Shown here: positions 45,585 to 54,892 of the stretch, in pieces
Position numbering within the stretch: position 1 is the stretch's first letter
Layout of the letters: each line of letters opens with the position of its first letter
Assembly (NCBI RefSeq): GCF_014855495.1
Contig: NZ_JACYFJ010000001.1
Span: forward strand, 186,001 to 250,000
Length of the DNA stretch: 64,000 bases
Direction of reading: 5' to 3'
Origin: Euzebyella saccharophila
GTDB lineage: Bacteria; Bacteroidota; Bacteroidia; Flavobacteriales; Flavobacteriaceae
The notes under the pieces: model-generated
Told to the model about the DNA's origin: nothing
Seen by the model: only the letters and a program-made list of their open reading frames with translations
The model's database searches: none
Program-made: the position numbers and the translations under genes

Positions 45585-47006
45585 TTAGTTTTCTCCAAAG
45601 ATGGGTCCGTCTGTCTTCACCTCATTTTCATAAAACTGAATGGCGCTATCGTTCATTTTAGGGAAACTGTTCTGTAGGAGAGCAATCATCTCCGCCCCAG
45701 CTAAAAGAACTGGTCCATAACCGTGGGCGGCGTATACATTAACTGGTCTGTAGTAGTAAAATGCAGGATCAAAACCCATTCCCGTTCCAACACAAGTTCC
45801 TTCAACCTGTCCTTTTTCATTCACTTTTTCGGTGATGGCGTTCCAAGCCAAGGTAACGGCAGGACCGTAGGCTTTGGCATCTACGTAGCCTCTATTGATG
45901 GCCCTAGCGATGGAATAAGTATAAATGGCACTTGCCGAAGTTTCCAAATAAGAATCGTTTCGATCTAAAAGCTGATGCCATAGCCCTTTCCCTGATTGCA
46001 ATTTGGTGAGTCCGTCTATATGCTTTTTCAAAAGTGTTAATACCTCTTCCCTCCCCTTATGGTTTTCAGGAAGCACCTCTAACAGCTCCACCATGGTCAT
46101 GATGGCCCAACCATTGGCACGGCCCCAGTAAAATTCCGGGTGCTGTTCACAATCTACAATGTAAGCGTGCATGAACAGCCCCTTTTCATGGTTGAACATG
46201 CGATTGGCAAATTGAAGTACCTGCTTTACGGCATCATCAAAATAGGTGTTGTCCCCGGAATATTTCCCCATTTGGGCCAAAGCTGGCACACTCATAAAAA
46301 GGTCATCTAACCAAAGAGAGTTTTTCATAGGTCTATTTCGTGCCAGAGTACCATCGCCCAACCGGTACTGTCCATTGCTTATATAGTCCATAAAGTTTTG
46401 AATGAGCGGATCCAAATCAGAAGTTGCCCCTTGTGCGGTAGCTTTGATCATGGCCGCACACACTGCTCCGGAATCGTCCAAGGCATGTGGGTGCAATACG
46501 CGCTTCATAGGATGTTTGGCATCCGGATTGTTCTTTTCAAAATCGGCGTAAAAAGGACGAATATCCGCCAAGAAATTCAGTCGATCGTTGGTGTATTTGG
46601 AATACTTTTGATCCCCGGTGTTTTCGGAGGCCAATAGCATCCCAGCGTAGGTAACCCCCCATTCATAACTGGTAAGCCTAAAATCACCAGATTGAAAGGA
46701 AGTTTCCTTGGCCTTTTTTATTTTTTTGTAATCTGAAATGACCGTGCCATTTTCATCTACTATCGCTGCAGGGGTCACGTCATTCAAATAAGTATATACA
46801 CGGTCCAAAACCTTCGTTATTGTTTCCTTCGTGGGTACTTCATACGGAGTTTCGTAGTTGGGTTTCATTAAATGCAAGGGTGCCGTAACGTCATTTGCCG
46901 GTTGTTGGCCACGAAGTGGGAATGTTCCCAAAAATACGAGCAATAGCAGGAGGTGCGGATTGATAAAAAGTTTTTGGTAAGTGAGAGTTTGAGTTGTTTT
47001 TGTCAT
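45585..47006 (-). CDS. GH105 family unsaturated uronyl hydrolase
   Basis: A 473-residue secreted protein (signal peptide ending FPLRGQ, about 34). The (alpha/alpha)6 barrel carries LTSYEWGVTYAGML, LDDSGAVCAAM, SLWLDDLFMSVP (probable catalytic Asp), FYWGRANGWAIMTM and GMGFDPAFYYYRP. It likely releases terminal unsaturated uronic acid from lyase products. Start ATG 47006 lies 31 bases after the GH31 stop, and a LacI-type operator is in the GH31 end 87 bases upstream, so it may have its own promoter. Confidence 0.87.
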   Translation of the reverse strand: MTKTTQTLTYQKLFINPHLLLLLVFLGTFPLRGQQPANDVTAPLHLMKPNYETPYEVPTKETITKVLDRVYTYLNDVTPAAIVDENGTVISDYKKIKKAKETSFQSGDFRLTSYEWGVTYAGMLLASENTGDQKYSKYTNDRLNFLADIRPFYADFEKNNPDAKHPMKRVLHPHALDDSGAVCAAMIKATAQGATSDLDPLIQNFMDYISNGQYRLGDGTLARNRPMKNSLWLDDLFMSVPALAQMGKYSGDNTYFDDAVKQVLQFANRMFNHEKGLFMHAYIVDCEQHPEFYWGRANGWAIMTMVELLEVLPENHKGREEVLTLLKKHIDGLTKLQSGKGLWHQLLDRNDSYLETSASAIYTYSIARAINRGYVDAKAYGPAVTLAWNAITEKVNEKGQVEGTCVGTGMGFDPAFYYYRPVNVYAAHGYGPVLLAGAEMIALLQNSFPKMNDSAIQFYENEVKTDGPIFGEN

Positions 47007-47036
47007 TTTTGAATAGTAGTAAAATTGATAATTGTA

Positions 47037-49484
47037 TTAATAGACTACCTCCAATTCATGGGTTGATGAGTTAGTTAACCCTGGAATTCCGAGTAATCGA
47101 TTACAATAATATGGGTTATTTTCATTATCCGTGTCTAAAATTGGGACTTTCTTACCGTTTACCAATAATGATTTTGGTTTATTCCTTGCATGTAGAAGTA
47201 CCCTATACGTTAAAGCATCCGTCTTATAATTGCCCTCAGGCTTATCAATTTTAATTTTCATTGAATTCCCCGAATCCTTCATTTCCAATAAGCTAGTAGC
47301 AAATTCTCCTTTTAAATATCCATGGCTTCTACCATCATCATGATACAGTTTAAAACTACTTTTTGCACCTGGATACACGTGCAAGTCATATTTGGTAATT
47401 TCCTTTTCACCTACATAATTCATCACTTCTTGCATGGGTACCACTGCACCTGCTTTTATAAAAATGGGCATCTGGTCTATGGGAGACAACACACTTATAT
47501 GTCTTTGCCCCTCAAAGGTTTCGCCTGTCCAATAATTTACCCATTGTCCCTTAGGCAAATAAACCACGCGTGTTTTTGCCCCTTTGGTGGTTACCGGGCA
47601 TATCAGCAAATTATCTCCCAATAAATATTGATCCGTAATACCGTAGACATTTGGATCGTCCTGATAATCCAAAACCAGCGCTCGCATAATTGGTTTACCG
47701 GTCAAATGATTTTGATAGGCCGTACTGTAGAGGTAGGGAATCAACTGATAGCGGAGTTGGTCGTATTTTTTAAAAATGGTTTGCGCTTCCTCTCCATAAT
47801 TCCATGGTTCCTTGTAGTTGGGATGCTCCATCCCGAACAAGTGGGCGATGGGACTCATCAATCCAAATTGGGTCCATCGAATGTATAGTTCAGGGTCTGC
47901 CACATGCTCAAAACCTCCCATACAATGGGACCAATTACCCACCCCGGAAAGACCAATATTCAATCCTGCTTTTATAACAGGTTCAAAATACTGCCATTCG
48001 CTGGGCCAGTCTCCGGCAAAAATGTAGGGATACCGCTGTATACCGGCATATCCTTCCCTAGTTTGGTTCATGCCACGCATTTGATTGTATTCAGAAAATT
48101 TTTCAAAAGGGGCTTTGGCATACGCTATGGGAAAGAGGTTGTGAAGGGCTTTTATTTCTTCTCCTTGCGGACCGGTTTTATCACTTTCGTTCGCCTTATG
48201 ACCAAATGCACTTCCTTCATCGGTCTTTAAAAACATGGCACCTTGGTCGGCCACTCTCTTCACCCCGTTCTTCCACCACCAGTCCACGGATTGTTCATCA
48301 AAAAAATTAACAAACTCCCCTTGATTGTTCTCTTCTGGATAGACATACCCTTTTTTTCGAGCTTCATCCAAGAGCTTTAATTCCTTACCATTGTCAAATC
48401 GCGGTCGCAAGTGTAAACCCACCATATTCAAATTGAGGTCATATAAATCCTTGAACATGGATTCCGGGTCTTTAAAAGTTTCTCTCCATTCAAAGGAAGT
48501 GGCACCCGTACCTCCATTCTCCCCAAAAACGCGCCAAGTAGAATCTAAATGAAGTACATCTAGCGGAATATTCAACTCCCTGAACTTTTTTGCAAGTTTC
48601 ACTACATAATCCGTGGAAGTTTCGGCTTCATGCCCCCACGTACCACCACTATAGGTTCCCACATGAAGGCCCATGGCAAATTTGGGCAATAGCGGAGATT
48701 TGCCGGTGATATTTGTATAGCCGTCCAGAATAGACGAAAAATCTGGACCATAAATAAAATAATAATCGAGCTCCCCGCCTTCGGCCGAGAAAGAATACCA
48801 ATCTTGAGAGGTATAGCCCATGTCCCAATTGGTGGGGTGCGCATTATGAAAAAAGATTCCATAGCCCCTGGTACTCATAAAAAAAGGAACTGGTGAATAA
48901 TTGGCCTGCAACACATCATAAGCACCCACAATATGGGGTCTTCCCTGTCCACGACCTACATTCAAACGCAACTTTTTACCTCGTCTATCCAAATAATCCA
49001 TTCGCTCCCCAAAACCAAAAAAATGTTCATCTTCAAACAGCTTTTTGGATGAGAATACGACACCTTGATCTACAACCGAACCCAGATCGGAAGGTTGTTC
49101 AGAACTATCTGTATTAAGAATTTTCCCTTCTTTATCCCTTATGGTAATTGTAAATGGAGCTTTTTGAAGGTTAACAGTCAAACTGTTGGTGTTCAGAACA
49201 ATTTCCGTATCGGATTCATTAATGGTGTAGTTCACTTTTGGCCATTCATATTTTACCACCATCCATGGTTCATTAGCTTCAAATTCACTGCTCCAACTGC
49301 TGCGAAAGCGAAGTATTTTCGAGGTACAGAATTCTACTTTCAAAGTAGCGTTATCGGTTTGGATTGTCACCACATTTCCCTCTTCCGATAGGATGCCTTT
49401 AAAATTACCGATCGAAGTTTGAGCTCCTATTCCAACAGAAAAAAATAGGGAGGTAATAAATAATATTCTTCTTAGCATTTGCAT
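47037..49484 (-). CDS. GH31 alpha-glycosidase (alpha-xylosidase or alpha-glucosidase type)
   Basis: An 815-residue secreted enzyme with signal peptide MQMLRRILFITSLFFSVGIGA. GH31 signatures: nucleophile Asp422 in FLKTDEGSAFG, acid/base Asp492 in FAGDWPSEW, and C-terminal YLPKGQWVNYWTGE. The start is ATG 49484, not the upstream reading to 49577, which runs over the divergent operator pair. Specificity (xylose, glucose or galactose) cannot be set from sequence. Divergent from the GH106 rhamnosidase, so it probably trims a side chain of the same polymer. Confidence 0.9.
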   Translation of the reverse strand: MQMLRRILFITSLFFSVGIGAQTSIGNFKGILSEEGNVVTIQTDNATLKVEFCTSKILRFRSSWSSEFEANEPWMVVKYEWPKVNYTINESDTEIVLNTNSLTVNLQKAPFTITIRDKEGKILNTDSSEQPSDLGSVVDQGVVFSSKKLFEDEHFFGFGERMDYLDRRGKKLRLNVGRGQGRPHIVGAYDVLQANYSPVPFFMSTRGYGIFFHNAHPTNWDMGYTSQDWYSFSAEGGELDYYFIYGPDFSSILDGYTNITGKSPLLPKFAMGLHVGTYSGGTWGHEAETSTDYVVKLAKKFRELNIPLDVLHLDSTWRVFGENGGTGATSFEWRETFKDPESMFKDLYDLNLNMVGLHLRPRFDNGKELKLLDEARKKGYVYPEENNQGEFVNFFDEQSVDWWWKNGVKRVADQGAMFLKTDEGSAFGHKANESDKTGPQGEEIKALHNLFPIAYAKAPFEKFSEYNQMRGMNQTREGYAGIQRYPYIFAGDWPSEWQYFEPVIKAGLNIGLSGVGNWSHCMGGFEHVADPELYIRWTQFGLMSPIAHLFGMEHPNYKEPWNYGEEAQTIFKKYDQLRYQLIPYLYSTAYQNHLTGKPIMRALVLDYQDDPNVYGITDQYLLGDNLLICPVTTKGAKTRVVYLPKGQWVNYWTGETFEGQRHISVLSPIDQMPIFIKAGAVVPMQEVMNYVGEKEITKYDLHVYPGAKSSFKLYHDDGRSHGYLKGEFATSLLEMKDSGNSMKIKIDKPEGNYKTDALTYRVLLHARNKPKSLLVNGKKVPILDTDNENNPYYCNRLLGIPGLTNSSTHELEVVY
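47093..47104. promoter_or_regulatory. LacI-type operator inside the GH31 3' end
   Basis: A third perfect GTAATCGATTAC, inside GH31 codons near the C-terminus and 87 bases upstream of the GH105 start at 47006. On the minus strand TATTATTG overlaps its first base, resembling the layouts at susC and kduI. It could control an internal promoter for GH105, the sulfatase and rhaM. Confidence 0.45.
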
Positions 49485-49627
49485 TTCTATATATTTATAC
49501 TGGCCTAAAATTAAAGTAGCTACCCGGTTCTGGCATCCTGTTCCATACTGCTCATAGTATATAAAACAGCATAGCACAGGATGCCAAAATGGTTGTCACC
49601 TCTTATTTTTAGCCTTAATTCCCTGAT
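49485..49627. promoter_or_regulatory. Divergent control region between GH31 and GH106 with inverted operator pair
   Basis: 143 bases. Arms TGGCATCCTGT (49531-49541) and ACAGGATGCCA (49576-49586) are a perfect 11-base inverted repeat. The two 16-base sites within it (49535-49550 and 49567-49582 on the minus strand) match the motif at the rhamnose operon promoter. Each site faces one of the divergent genes. Confidence 0.6.
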
Positions 49628-52393
49628 ATGAAAGTGAAACCGATTAGATTCAATTATAAAACATTTGTCCCAAAAGTGCAATCGATTGTATTGTGGACAG
49701 TAATTTTTTCTACTTTTTCCCTCTTTTCCCAACAAAATGAGGCAAACCCTTGGCCCGAAATAAATCAAACCCACAAACCATGGACGCGGTGGTGGTGGAT
49801 GGGAAATGCGGTAGACAAGGAAAATATTCAACTTCAATTGGAAAAAATATCCAAAGCAGGCCTTGGAGGGGTTGAAATTCAACCTATTTACGGCGTAAAG
49901 GGAGAAGAACAAAATTATTTGGACTACCTATCTCCAACATGGCTGGCCAATTTGGACCATACCATAGAAACAGCCAAGAAATTAAATATGGGAGTAGATA
50001 TGACCCTTGGTACCGGCTGGCCTTATGGCGGACCACAGGTCTCGACGGCCCATGCGGCCACAAAATTGGTTGTTGATAGCTTAAAAGTTCAAAAAGGAGA
50101 AAAAATACAATTGACCTTAATTCCGGAAAAGGAAAAGGACCGAAAAAATGCTCGATTGCTGAAAGTATTGGCCTTCAATGAAAATGGAGGTTTTGAAAAC
50201 TTGACATCTTTAGTAGAAAATGACCAATTAAAGTGGAAGGCCAAAAAAAGAGATTACACCCTGTTTATGGTCTACGAAGGCAAGACCCGCCAACAAGTTA
50301 AAAGAGCAGCTCCGGGTGGTGCGGGCTTAACAGTTGATCATTATTCCAACAAGGCCTTTGAAGCGTATGTAAAGCCCTTTAACGAAGCCTTCTCCAAACA
50401 CGGAAAAGAGCTCAGAACCATTTTCAATGACAGTTATGAAGTCTATGGAACTGATTTTACTCCAGCATTTTTTACGGAGTTTGAAAAGCGAAGAGGATAT
50501 TCCCTGGAACCTTACCTCAACTATCTTTTTGATGGGGACAATGAAAAAGCCAACCGCATCCGAAGTGACTACAGGGAAACCCTTTCAGACTTATTGCTAA
50601 CCGAGTTTGACCGCCCTTGGACGGCCTGGGCCAATAATAAAGGCTATCAAACACGGCTACAGGCCCATGGTTCCCCCGGAAATTTAATTGATATGTATGC
50701 TTCCGCGGATATCCCGGAATGCGAAACTTTTGGATCCATGCCCTATGATATTCATGGTTTCCGAAGGGAGATGGAAGATATAAGAGAAGGCGATGCCGAT
50801 GCCGCCATGCTTAAATTTTCATCTTCCGCCGCACATATTGCAGGTAAGCCGTTGGTTTCTTCGGAGACTTTTACTTGGTTGCGGGATCATTTTAAAACCG
50901 CCTTGTCGCAAACCAAACCGGAAGCAGAGGACCTTTTGTTAAACGGTGTCAACCATATTTTTTTGCACGGGGCCACCTATTCCCCAGAAAGAGCGGAATG
51001 GCCTGGATGGAAGTTCTACGCATCCGTGAATTTTAACCATACCAATACCGTTTGGGAAGACGCACCAGCGCTCTTTTCGTATATCACAAATTGCCAAAGC
51101 CTGCTTCAGGAAGGAAGACCGGACAACGACGTGCTGCTCTATTGGCCTATTCATGACGTTTGGCAAAGCTATTTAAAGGCCTCTTTGTTCTTTCAGTTTA
51201 AAATCCACTCCTTGGATGAGTGGTTATTGGATACACCCTTTTACAAGACAAACAAGGATTTAACCGAAAAAGGTATTTCTACCGATTTTATTTCGGACCG
51301 GTTTATAGAAGAAGCTAAGGTTGTTGACCAACAAATTCAAATGCCGGGTGGCACTTATAAAAGCTTGGTCGTTCCCACTACTAAACATATGCCTTTATCC
51401 ACGCTTCATAAACTCATTCAATTAAAGAAACAAGGGGCACATATTATCTTTAGGGGAGTGCCTGAAACCGTTCCAGGATTTTTGGACTATCAGAAAAAAA
51501 CGAAAGAGTTGCAGCAGCTTCTTACCGACCACCAAATAAAGAAAACGGACGATTTTTTTACAGCACTCGAAAATTCAGGAGTTGAACCGGAACATTTGGT
51601 GGAAACCGGACTTAAATTCATTAGGCGAGATGTGAATGGCGAGAAAATCTATTATTTGGTAAATCATACATCCGAAGAAATTGACTCTTATATTCCTTTA
51701 TCCACAAGAACGGATGAGGTGCTATTACTTGACCCCTTGACCAAAAAATTTGGCAAAGGACAATTACAAGAGAACGAAAACGGTATAAAAGTTAAAGTTC
51801 AAATACCCTCGGGAGGTTCTTTATTCCTAAAAACCGGACCAACGAGCAATACGCCCAACTGGACTTACTTTAAATCGATACAAGATAAACTTCCGCTGAA
51901 AGGCAATTGGAAATTAAGCTTTGTTAAAGGCGGGCCACAATTGCCTGATTCCGTCAACTTAGAATCACTATCCTCATGGACTGAAATATCAAAAGATGCA
52001 GCATTTTTCTCGGGAACGGGAAGGTATGAACTGGAATTCAATAATCCGGATGAATCCAAAAAAGACTGGCAATTGCATTTGGGTGATGTACGGGAAAGTG
52101 CCAAAATTTGGATCAATGGCATCTATAAAGGTACCCTTTGGGCCAACCCTTTTGTAATAAATATCGGTTCCTTAAAAAAAGGAACAAACACTATTAAAAT
52201 AGAAGTCACCAATTTACCCGCCAATAGAATCCGGGCTAAAGAACTTCGGGGGGAAGAATGGAAAATATTCCACGAAATTAATATGGTGAACAAAGACTAC
52301 AAAGAGTTTGATGCGACCCAATGGCAACCCATGCCTTCTGGTTTAACGGAAACTCCCTATTTGCAACCTCTTGCGAAAGAAACACTCAACTAA
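49628..52393 (+). CDS. Alpha-L-rhamnosidase, GH106
   Basis: A 921-residue secreted enzyme. The signal peptide has a long N-region and ends about residue 36 (LFSQQ). It opens with PWTRWWWMGNAV, a GH106 hallmark, followed by AGLGGVEIQPIYG and MTLGTGWPYGGPQ in the catalytic barrel, and ends with a GH2-like sugar-binding fold (LHLGDVRESAKIWING). GH106 removes L-rhamnose from rhamnogalacturonan and similar polymers. The next gene, GH105, is 12 bases downstream, so the pair likely acts on alternating rhamnose-uronic acid chains. A CAATCGATTG core lies inside the signal-peptide codons. Confidence 0.92.
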   Translation: MKVKPIRFNYKTFVPKVQSIVLWTVIFSTFSLFSQQNEANPWPEINQTHKPWTRWWWMGNAVDKENIQLQLEKISKAGLGGVEIQPIYGVKGEEQNYLDYLSPTWLANLDHTIETAKKLNMGVDMTLGTGWPYGGPQVSTAHAATKLVVDSLKVQKGEKIQLTLIPEKEKDRKNARLLKVLAFNENGGFENLTSLVENDQLKWKAKKRDYTLFMVYEGKTRQQVKRAAPGGAGLTVDHYSNKAFEAYVKPFNEAFSKHGKELRTIFNDSYEVYGTDFTPAFFTEFEKRRGYSLEPYLNYLFDGDNEKANRIRSDYRETLSDLLLTEFDRPWTAWANNKGYQTRLQAHGSPGNLIDMYASADIPECETFGSMPYDIHGFRREMEDIREGDADAAMLKFSSSAAHIAGKPLVSSETFTWLRDHFKTALSQTKPEAEDLLLNGVNHIFLHGATYSPERAEWPGWKFYASVNFNHTNTVWEDAPALFSYITNCQSLLQEGRPDNDVLLYWPIHDVWQSYLKASLFFQFKIHSLDEWLLDTPFYKTNKDLTEKGISTDFISDRFIEEAKVVDQQIQMPGGTYKSLVVPTTKHMPLSTLHKLIQLKKQGAHIIFRGVPETVPGFLDYQKKTKELQQLLTDHQIKKTDDFFTALENSGVEPEHLVETGLKFIRRDVNGEKIYYLVNHTSEEIDSYIPLSTRTDEVLLLDPLTKKFGKGQLQENENGIKVKVQIPSGGSLFLKTGPTSNTPNWTYFKSIQDKLPLKGNWKLSFVKGGPQLPDSVNLESLSSWTEISKDAAFFSGTGRYELEFNNPDESKKDWQLHLGDVRESAKIWINGIYKGTLWANPFVINIGSLKKGTNTIKIEVTNLPANRIRAKELRGEEWKIFHEINMVNKDYKEFDATQWQPMPSGLTETPYLQPLAKETLN

Positions 52394-52405
52394 CAACAAC
52401 ATATC

Positions 52406-53524
52406 ATGAAAAAATTACTCTTAGGAACGCTCTTCCTGTTTTCCATGGCAAAAATGACCGCCCAACCTTTTGACCGAGAACAAGTCTTGGAAAAAATGGA
52501 ACTCGCCAATGCCTATTTTATGCAGAAATGGCCCGATGTAGGCAAAACTATTATTACCAATAAAGAACGACCTAGCAATATTTGGACCCGTGGGGTCTAC
52601 TATGAAGGTCTTATGGCACTGTACCAAATTTGGCCCAAGGAAGAATATTACCAATACGCCTATGATTGGGCGGAGTTTCACGAGTGGAGTTTTAGATACG
52701 GCACGGCTAACCGCAACGCAGATGATTATTGTGCGGCACAAACCTATATTGACCTTTACAATCTAGAGCCAAAACCGCATAAATTAAAACCTACAAGGTC
52801 TACCCTCAACATGCTTTTGAACACACCTCAAGTAGATGATTGGTGGTGGATAGACGCCCTGCAAATGGGCATGCCGGTGTTTGCAAAAATGGGCGTTTTG
52901 GAAAGTGACGAGCGGTATTATGAAAAGATGTACGCAATGTACATTTACACCCGAAATGAGCACGGGGAAAACGGACTTTACAATCCTGAGGACGGATTAT
53001 GGTGGCGAGATGCCGATTTTGACCCTCCTTATAAAGAACCCAATGGGGAGGACTCCTACTGGAGCCGGGGCAACGGTTGGGTCATTGCCGCCTTGGCAAA
53101 GGTACTTTCTATCATTCCGGAAAGTGCACCCCACCGTGAACAATATATAGATGATTTCAAAGCCATGGCGCAAGCCTTGGTACCCATTCAAAGAAAGGAT
53201 GGTTTTTGGAACGTAAGTCTACATGACCCCAAAAACTATGGGGGTAAAGAACTCTCGGGCACTGCTCTCTTTACCTATGCCATGGCCTATGGGGTAAACC
53301 AAGGTATTTTAGATAGGGAAACCTATCTACCAGTCATTAAAAAAGCTTGGAATGCCATGATCAAAGAGGGGCTGCACGACAACGGTTTTTTAGGTTATCT
53401 GCAATCTACTGGAAAGGAACCCAAAGACGGACAACCACTTTCTTATGACAAAGTTCCAGATTTTGAAGACTATGGATTGGGATGCTTTCTCCTGGCAGGA
53501 AGTGAAGTATATAAAATGAAATAG
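52406..53524 (+). CDS. GH105 unsaturated rhamnogalacturonyl hydrolase (YteR-like)
   Basis: A 372-residue secreted enzyme (signal peptide ending MTAQP, about 20) that closely follows the YteR-type layout: WTRGVYYEGLMALY, DDYCAAQTYIDLY, VDDWWWIDALQMGMP (catalytic Asp), SYWSRGNGWVIAALAK and a late GYLQSTGKEP segment. It removes unsaturated galacturonic acid next to rhamnose. It follows GH106 directly, and both products would feed the rhamnose and uronate routes encoded upstream. A hairpin at 53580 ends the unit. Confidence 0.92.
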   Translation: MKKLLLGTLFLFSMAKMTAQPFDREQVLEKMELANAYFMQKWPDVGKTIITNKERPSNIWTRGVYYEGLMALYQIWPKEEYYQYAYDWAEFHEWSFRYGTANRNADDYCAAQTYIDLYNLEPKPHKLKPTRSTLNMLLNTPQVDDWWWIDALQMGMPVFAKMGVLESDERYYEKMYAMYIYTRNEHGENGLYNPEDGLWWRDADFDPPYKEPNGEDSYWSRGNGWVIAALAKVLSIIPESAPHREQYIDDFKAMAQALVPIQRKDGFWNVSLHDPKNYGGKELSGTALFTYAMAYGVNQGILDRETYLPVIKKAWNAMIKEGLHDNGFLGYLQSTGKEPKDGQPLSYDKVPDFEDYGLGCFLLAGSEVYKMK

Positions 53525-53579
53525 ACTGTTTTCAAAATTCCAGAAGTATACTATTTTGTTATAGCCTTTGCAAGTGTTC

Positions 53580-53606
53580 ACGGATTGCGGCTCAATCCGT
53601 ATTTTT
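53580..53606 (+). terminator. Terminator after GH105, overlapping the mscS promoter
   Basis: Stem ACGGATTG/CAATCCGT (53580-53587 and 53593-53600) with a 5-base loop is followed by ATTTTTG, 55 bases after the GH105 stop. The T run is short, so strength is moderate. It closes the glycan cluster. Confidence 0.6.
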
Positions 53607-53607
53607 G
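53600..53607 (+). promoter_or_regulatory. Candidate -7 box for the MscS-type gene
   Basis: TATTTTTG matches TAnnTTTG exactly, 21 bases before the ATG at 53629. The -33 element is weak. It overlaps the T-tail of the preceding hairpin. Confidence 0.45.
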
Positions 53608-53628
53608 TGGTTCGCAAATTTGTAAACC

Positions 53629-54882
53629 ATGGATAAGGGATTCCCAAGACTTTTATACAAATACCTATTGGAATTGGGCATGACCGAAAATTCGGCTGCC
53701 TACCTCAATATGATTATCCTAACGGTAGGCGCCCTAATTTTAGCCGGACTTTTAGACATGATCATCTGGAAGGTCCTGCGCTCCATTTCGGTTCGATTGG
53801 CTCGCCAGTCCAAAACCAATTATGACAATTTTTTGGTCGCAAATAAAGTCCCGAGGTATGTAGCCCATTTTATTCCCTTGGCCCTCCTTTTCGAAATCTT
53901 GCAATTTGCCTTTATAGATTTTGAATATGCAGGGAACATCGTGTTCAAAATATTGAGCATCCTGTTCGTGTTTCTTACGTTATTTACAGTTAAAAGTATT
54001 TTTAGAAGTACCAATGATTACCTGAAAACAAAACCTAGGTTTAAGGACAAACCTATGGACAGCTATATTCAGGTGTTCATGATTTTCGCTTGGTTCATAG
54101 GAATTTTGACCATCATTGCGATACTTACCGGAGTAGAATTTATTAAATTCTTTACAGCCCTGGGTGCCGGATCGGCGGTAATCCTTTTGATCTTCAAGGA
54201 TTCCATTCTAGGGTTGGTAGCGAGCATACAGGTGAGCATCAACGATATGGTGCGCATAGGTGACTGGATTACCTTTGAAAAATATGGCGCCGATGGCGAT
54301 GTTATTGAGATTACCCTTGCCACGGTAAAAGTGCAGAATTTTGATAAGACCATTACCACCATACCTACCTACTCCTTGATTTCGGATTCATTTAAAAACT
54401 GGCGAGGCATGCAAGAATCGGGTGGAAGACGCATCAAACGCTCCTTGATCATTAGCCAGAAGAGTATTCGGTTTTTAACCGATGAAGATGTAGAAAACCT
54501 TAAAAAGATTCAGTTGATCGCGCCCTATCTCCATACCCGAAGCGAACAAATAACAGAACACAACACCAGCAACCAGATTGATAAAAGCTTGGCCATTAAC
54601 GGTCGTAACCTCACCAATATCGGCGTTTTTAGAAAGTATATTAATCAGTATCTTGAAAACCATTCGGCAGTCAATAAAGATATGACCCTCATGGTGCGTC
54701 AATTGGCACCAACCACCCAAGGAATTCCCTTGGAGATTTATGCCTTTAGTTCCGATAAACGTTGGGAAAACTATGAATATATTATGGCCGATGTTTTTGA
54801 TCATCTTATTTCGGCAATGCCTTATTTTAATTTGGAACTGTACGAAATTCCGGTGTCCGTAACGGCTATTCCTTCCACCTAA
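53629..54882 (+). CDS. MscS family mechanosensitive ion channel
   Basis: A 417-residue inner-membrane protein with about five hydrophobic segments, then the MscS core: GAGSAVILLIFKDSILGLVAS pore helix, VRIGDWI beta domain, and GDVIEITLATVKVQNFDKT. A larger cytoplasmic C-terminal part resembles YbdG-type channels. It opens under membrane tension to release solutes during osmotic downshock. It is not part of the glycan locus, though it is followed by a carbohydrate fusion gene after 10 bases. Confidence 0.9.
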   Translation: MDKGFPRLLYKYLLELGMTENSAAYLNMIILTVGALILAGLLDMIIWKVLRSISVRLARQSKTNYDNFLVANKVPRYVAHFIPLALLFEILQFAFIDFEYAGNIVFKILSILFVFLTLFTVKSIFRSTNDYLKTKPRFKDKPMDSYIQVFMIFAWFIGILTIIAILTGVEFIKFFTALGAGSAVILLIFKDSILGLVASIQVSINDMVRIGDWITFEKYGADGDVIEITLATVKVQNFDKTITTIPTYSLISDSFKNWRGMQESGGRRIKRSLIISQKSIRFLTDEDVENLKKIQLIAPYLHTRSEQITEHNTSNQIDKSLAINGRNLTNIGVFRKYINQYLENHSAVNKDMTLMVRQLAPTTQGIPLEIYAFSSDKRWENYEYIMADVFDHLISAMPYFNLELYEIPVSVTAIPST

Positions 54883-54892
54883 ACCCTAAAAA

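Noticed and set aside
49485-49577. N-terminal extension of GH31
   Set aside because: The extra 31 residues have no family similarity and cover the operator pair; ATG 49484 begins a proper signal peptide.
49520-49912. 130-codon minus-strand frame across the GH106 start
   Set aside because: It is antisense to the GH106 signal peptide and covers the divergent operators; the composition does not look like a real protein.
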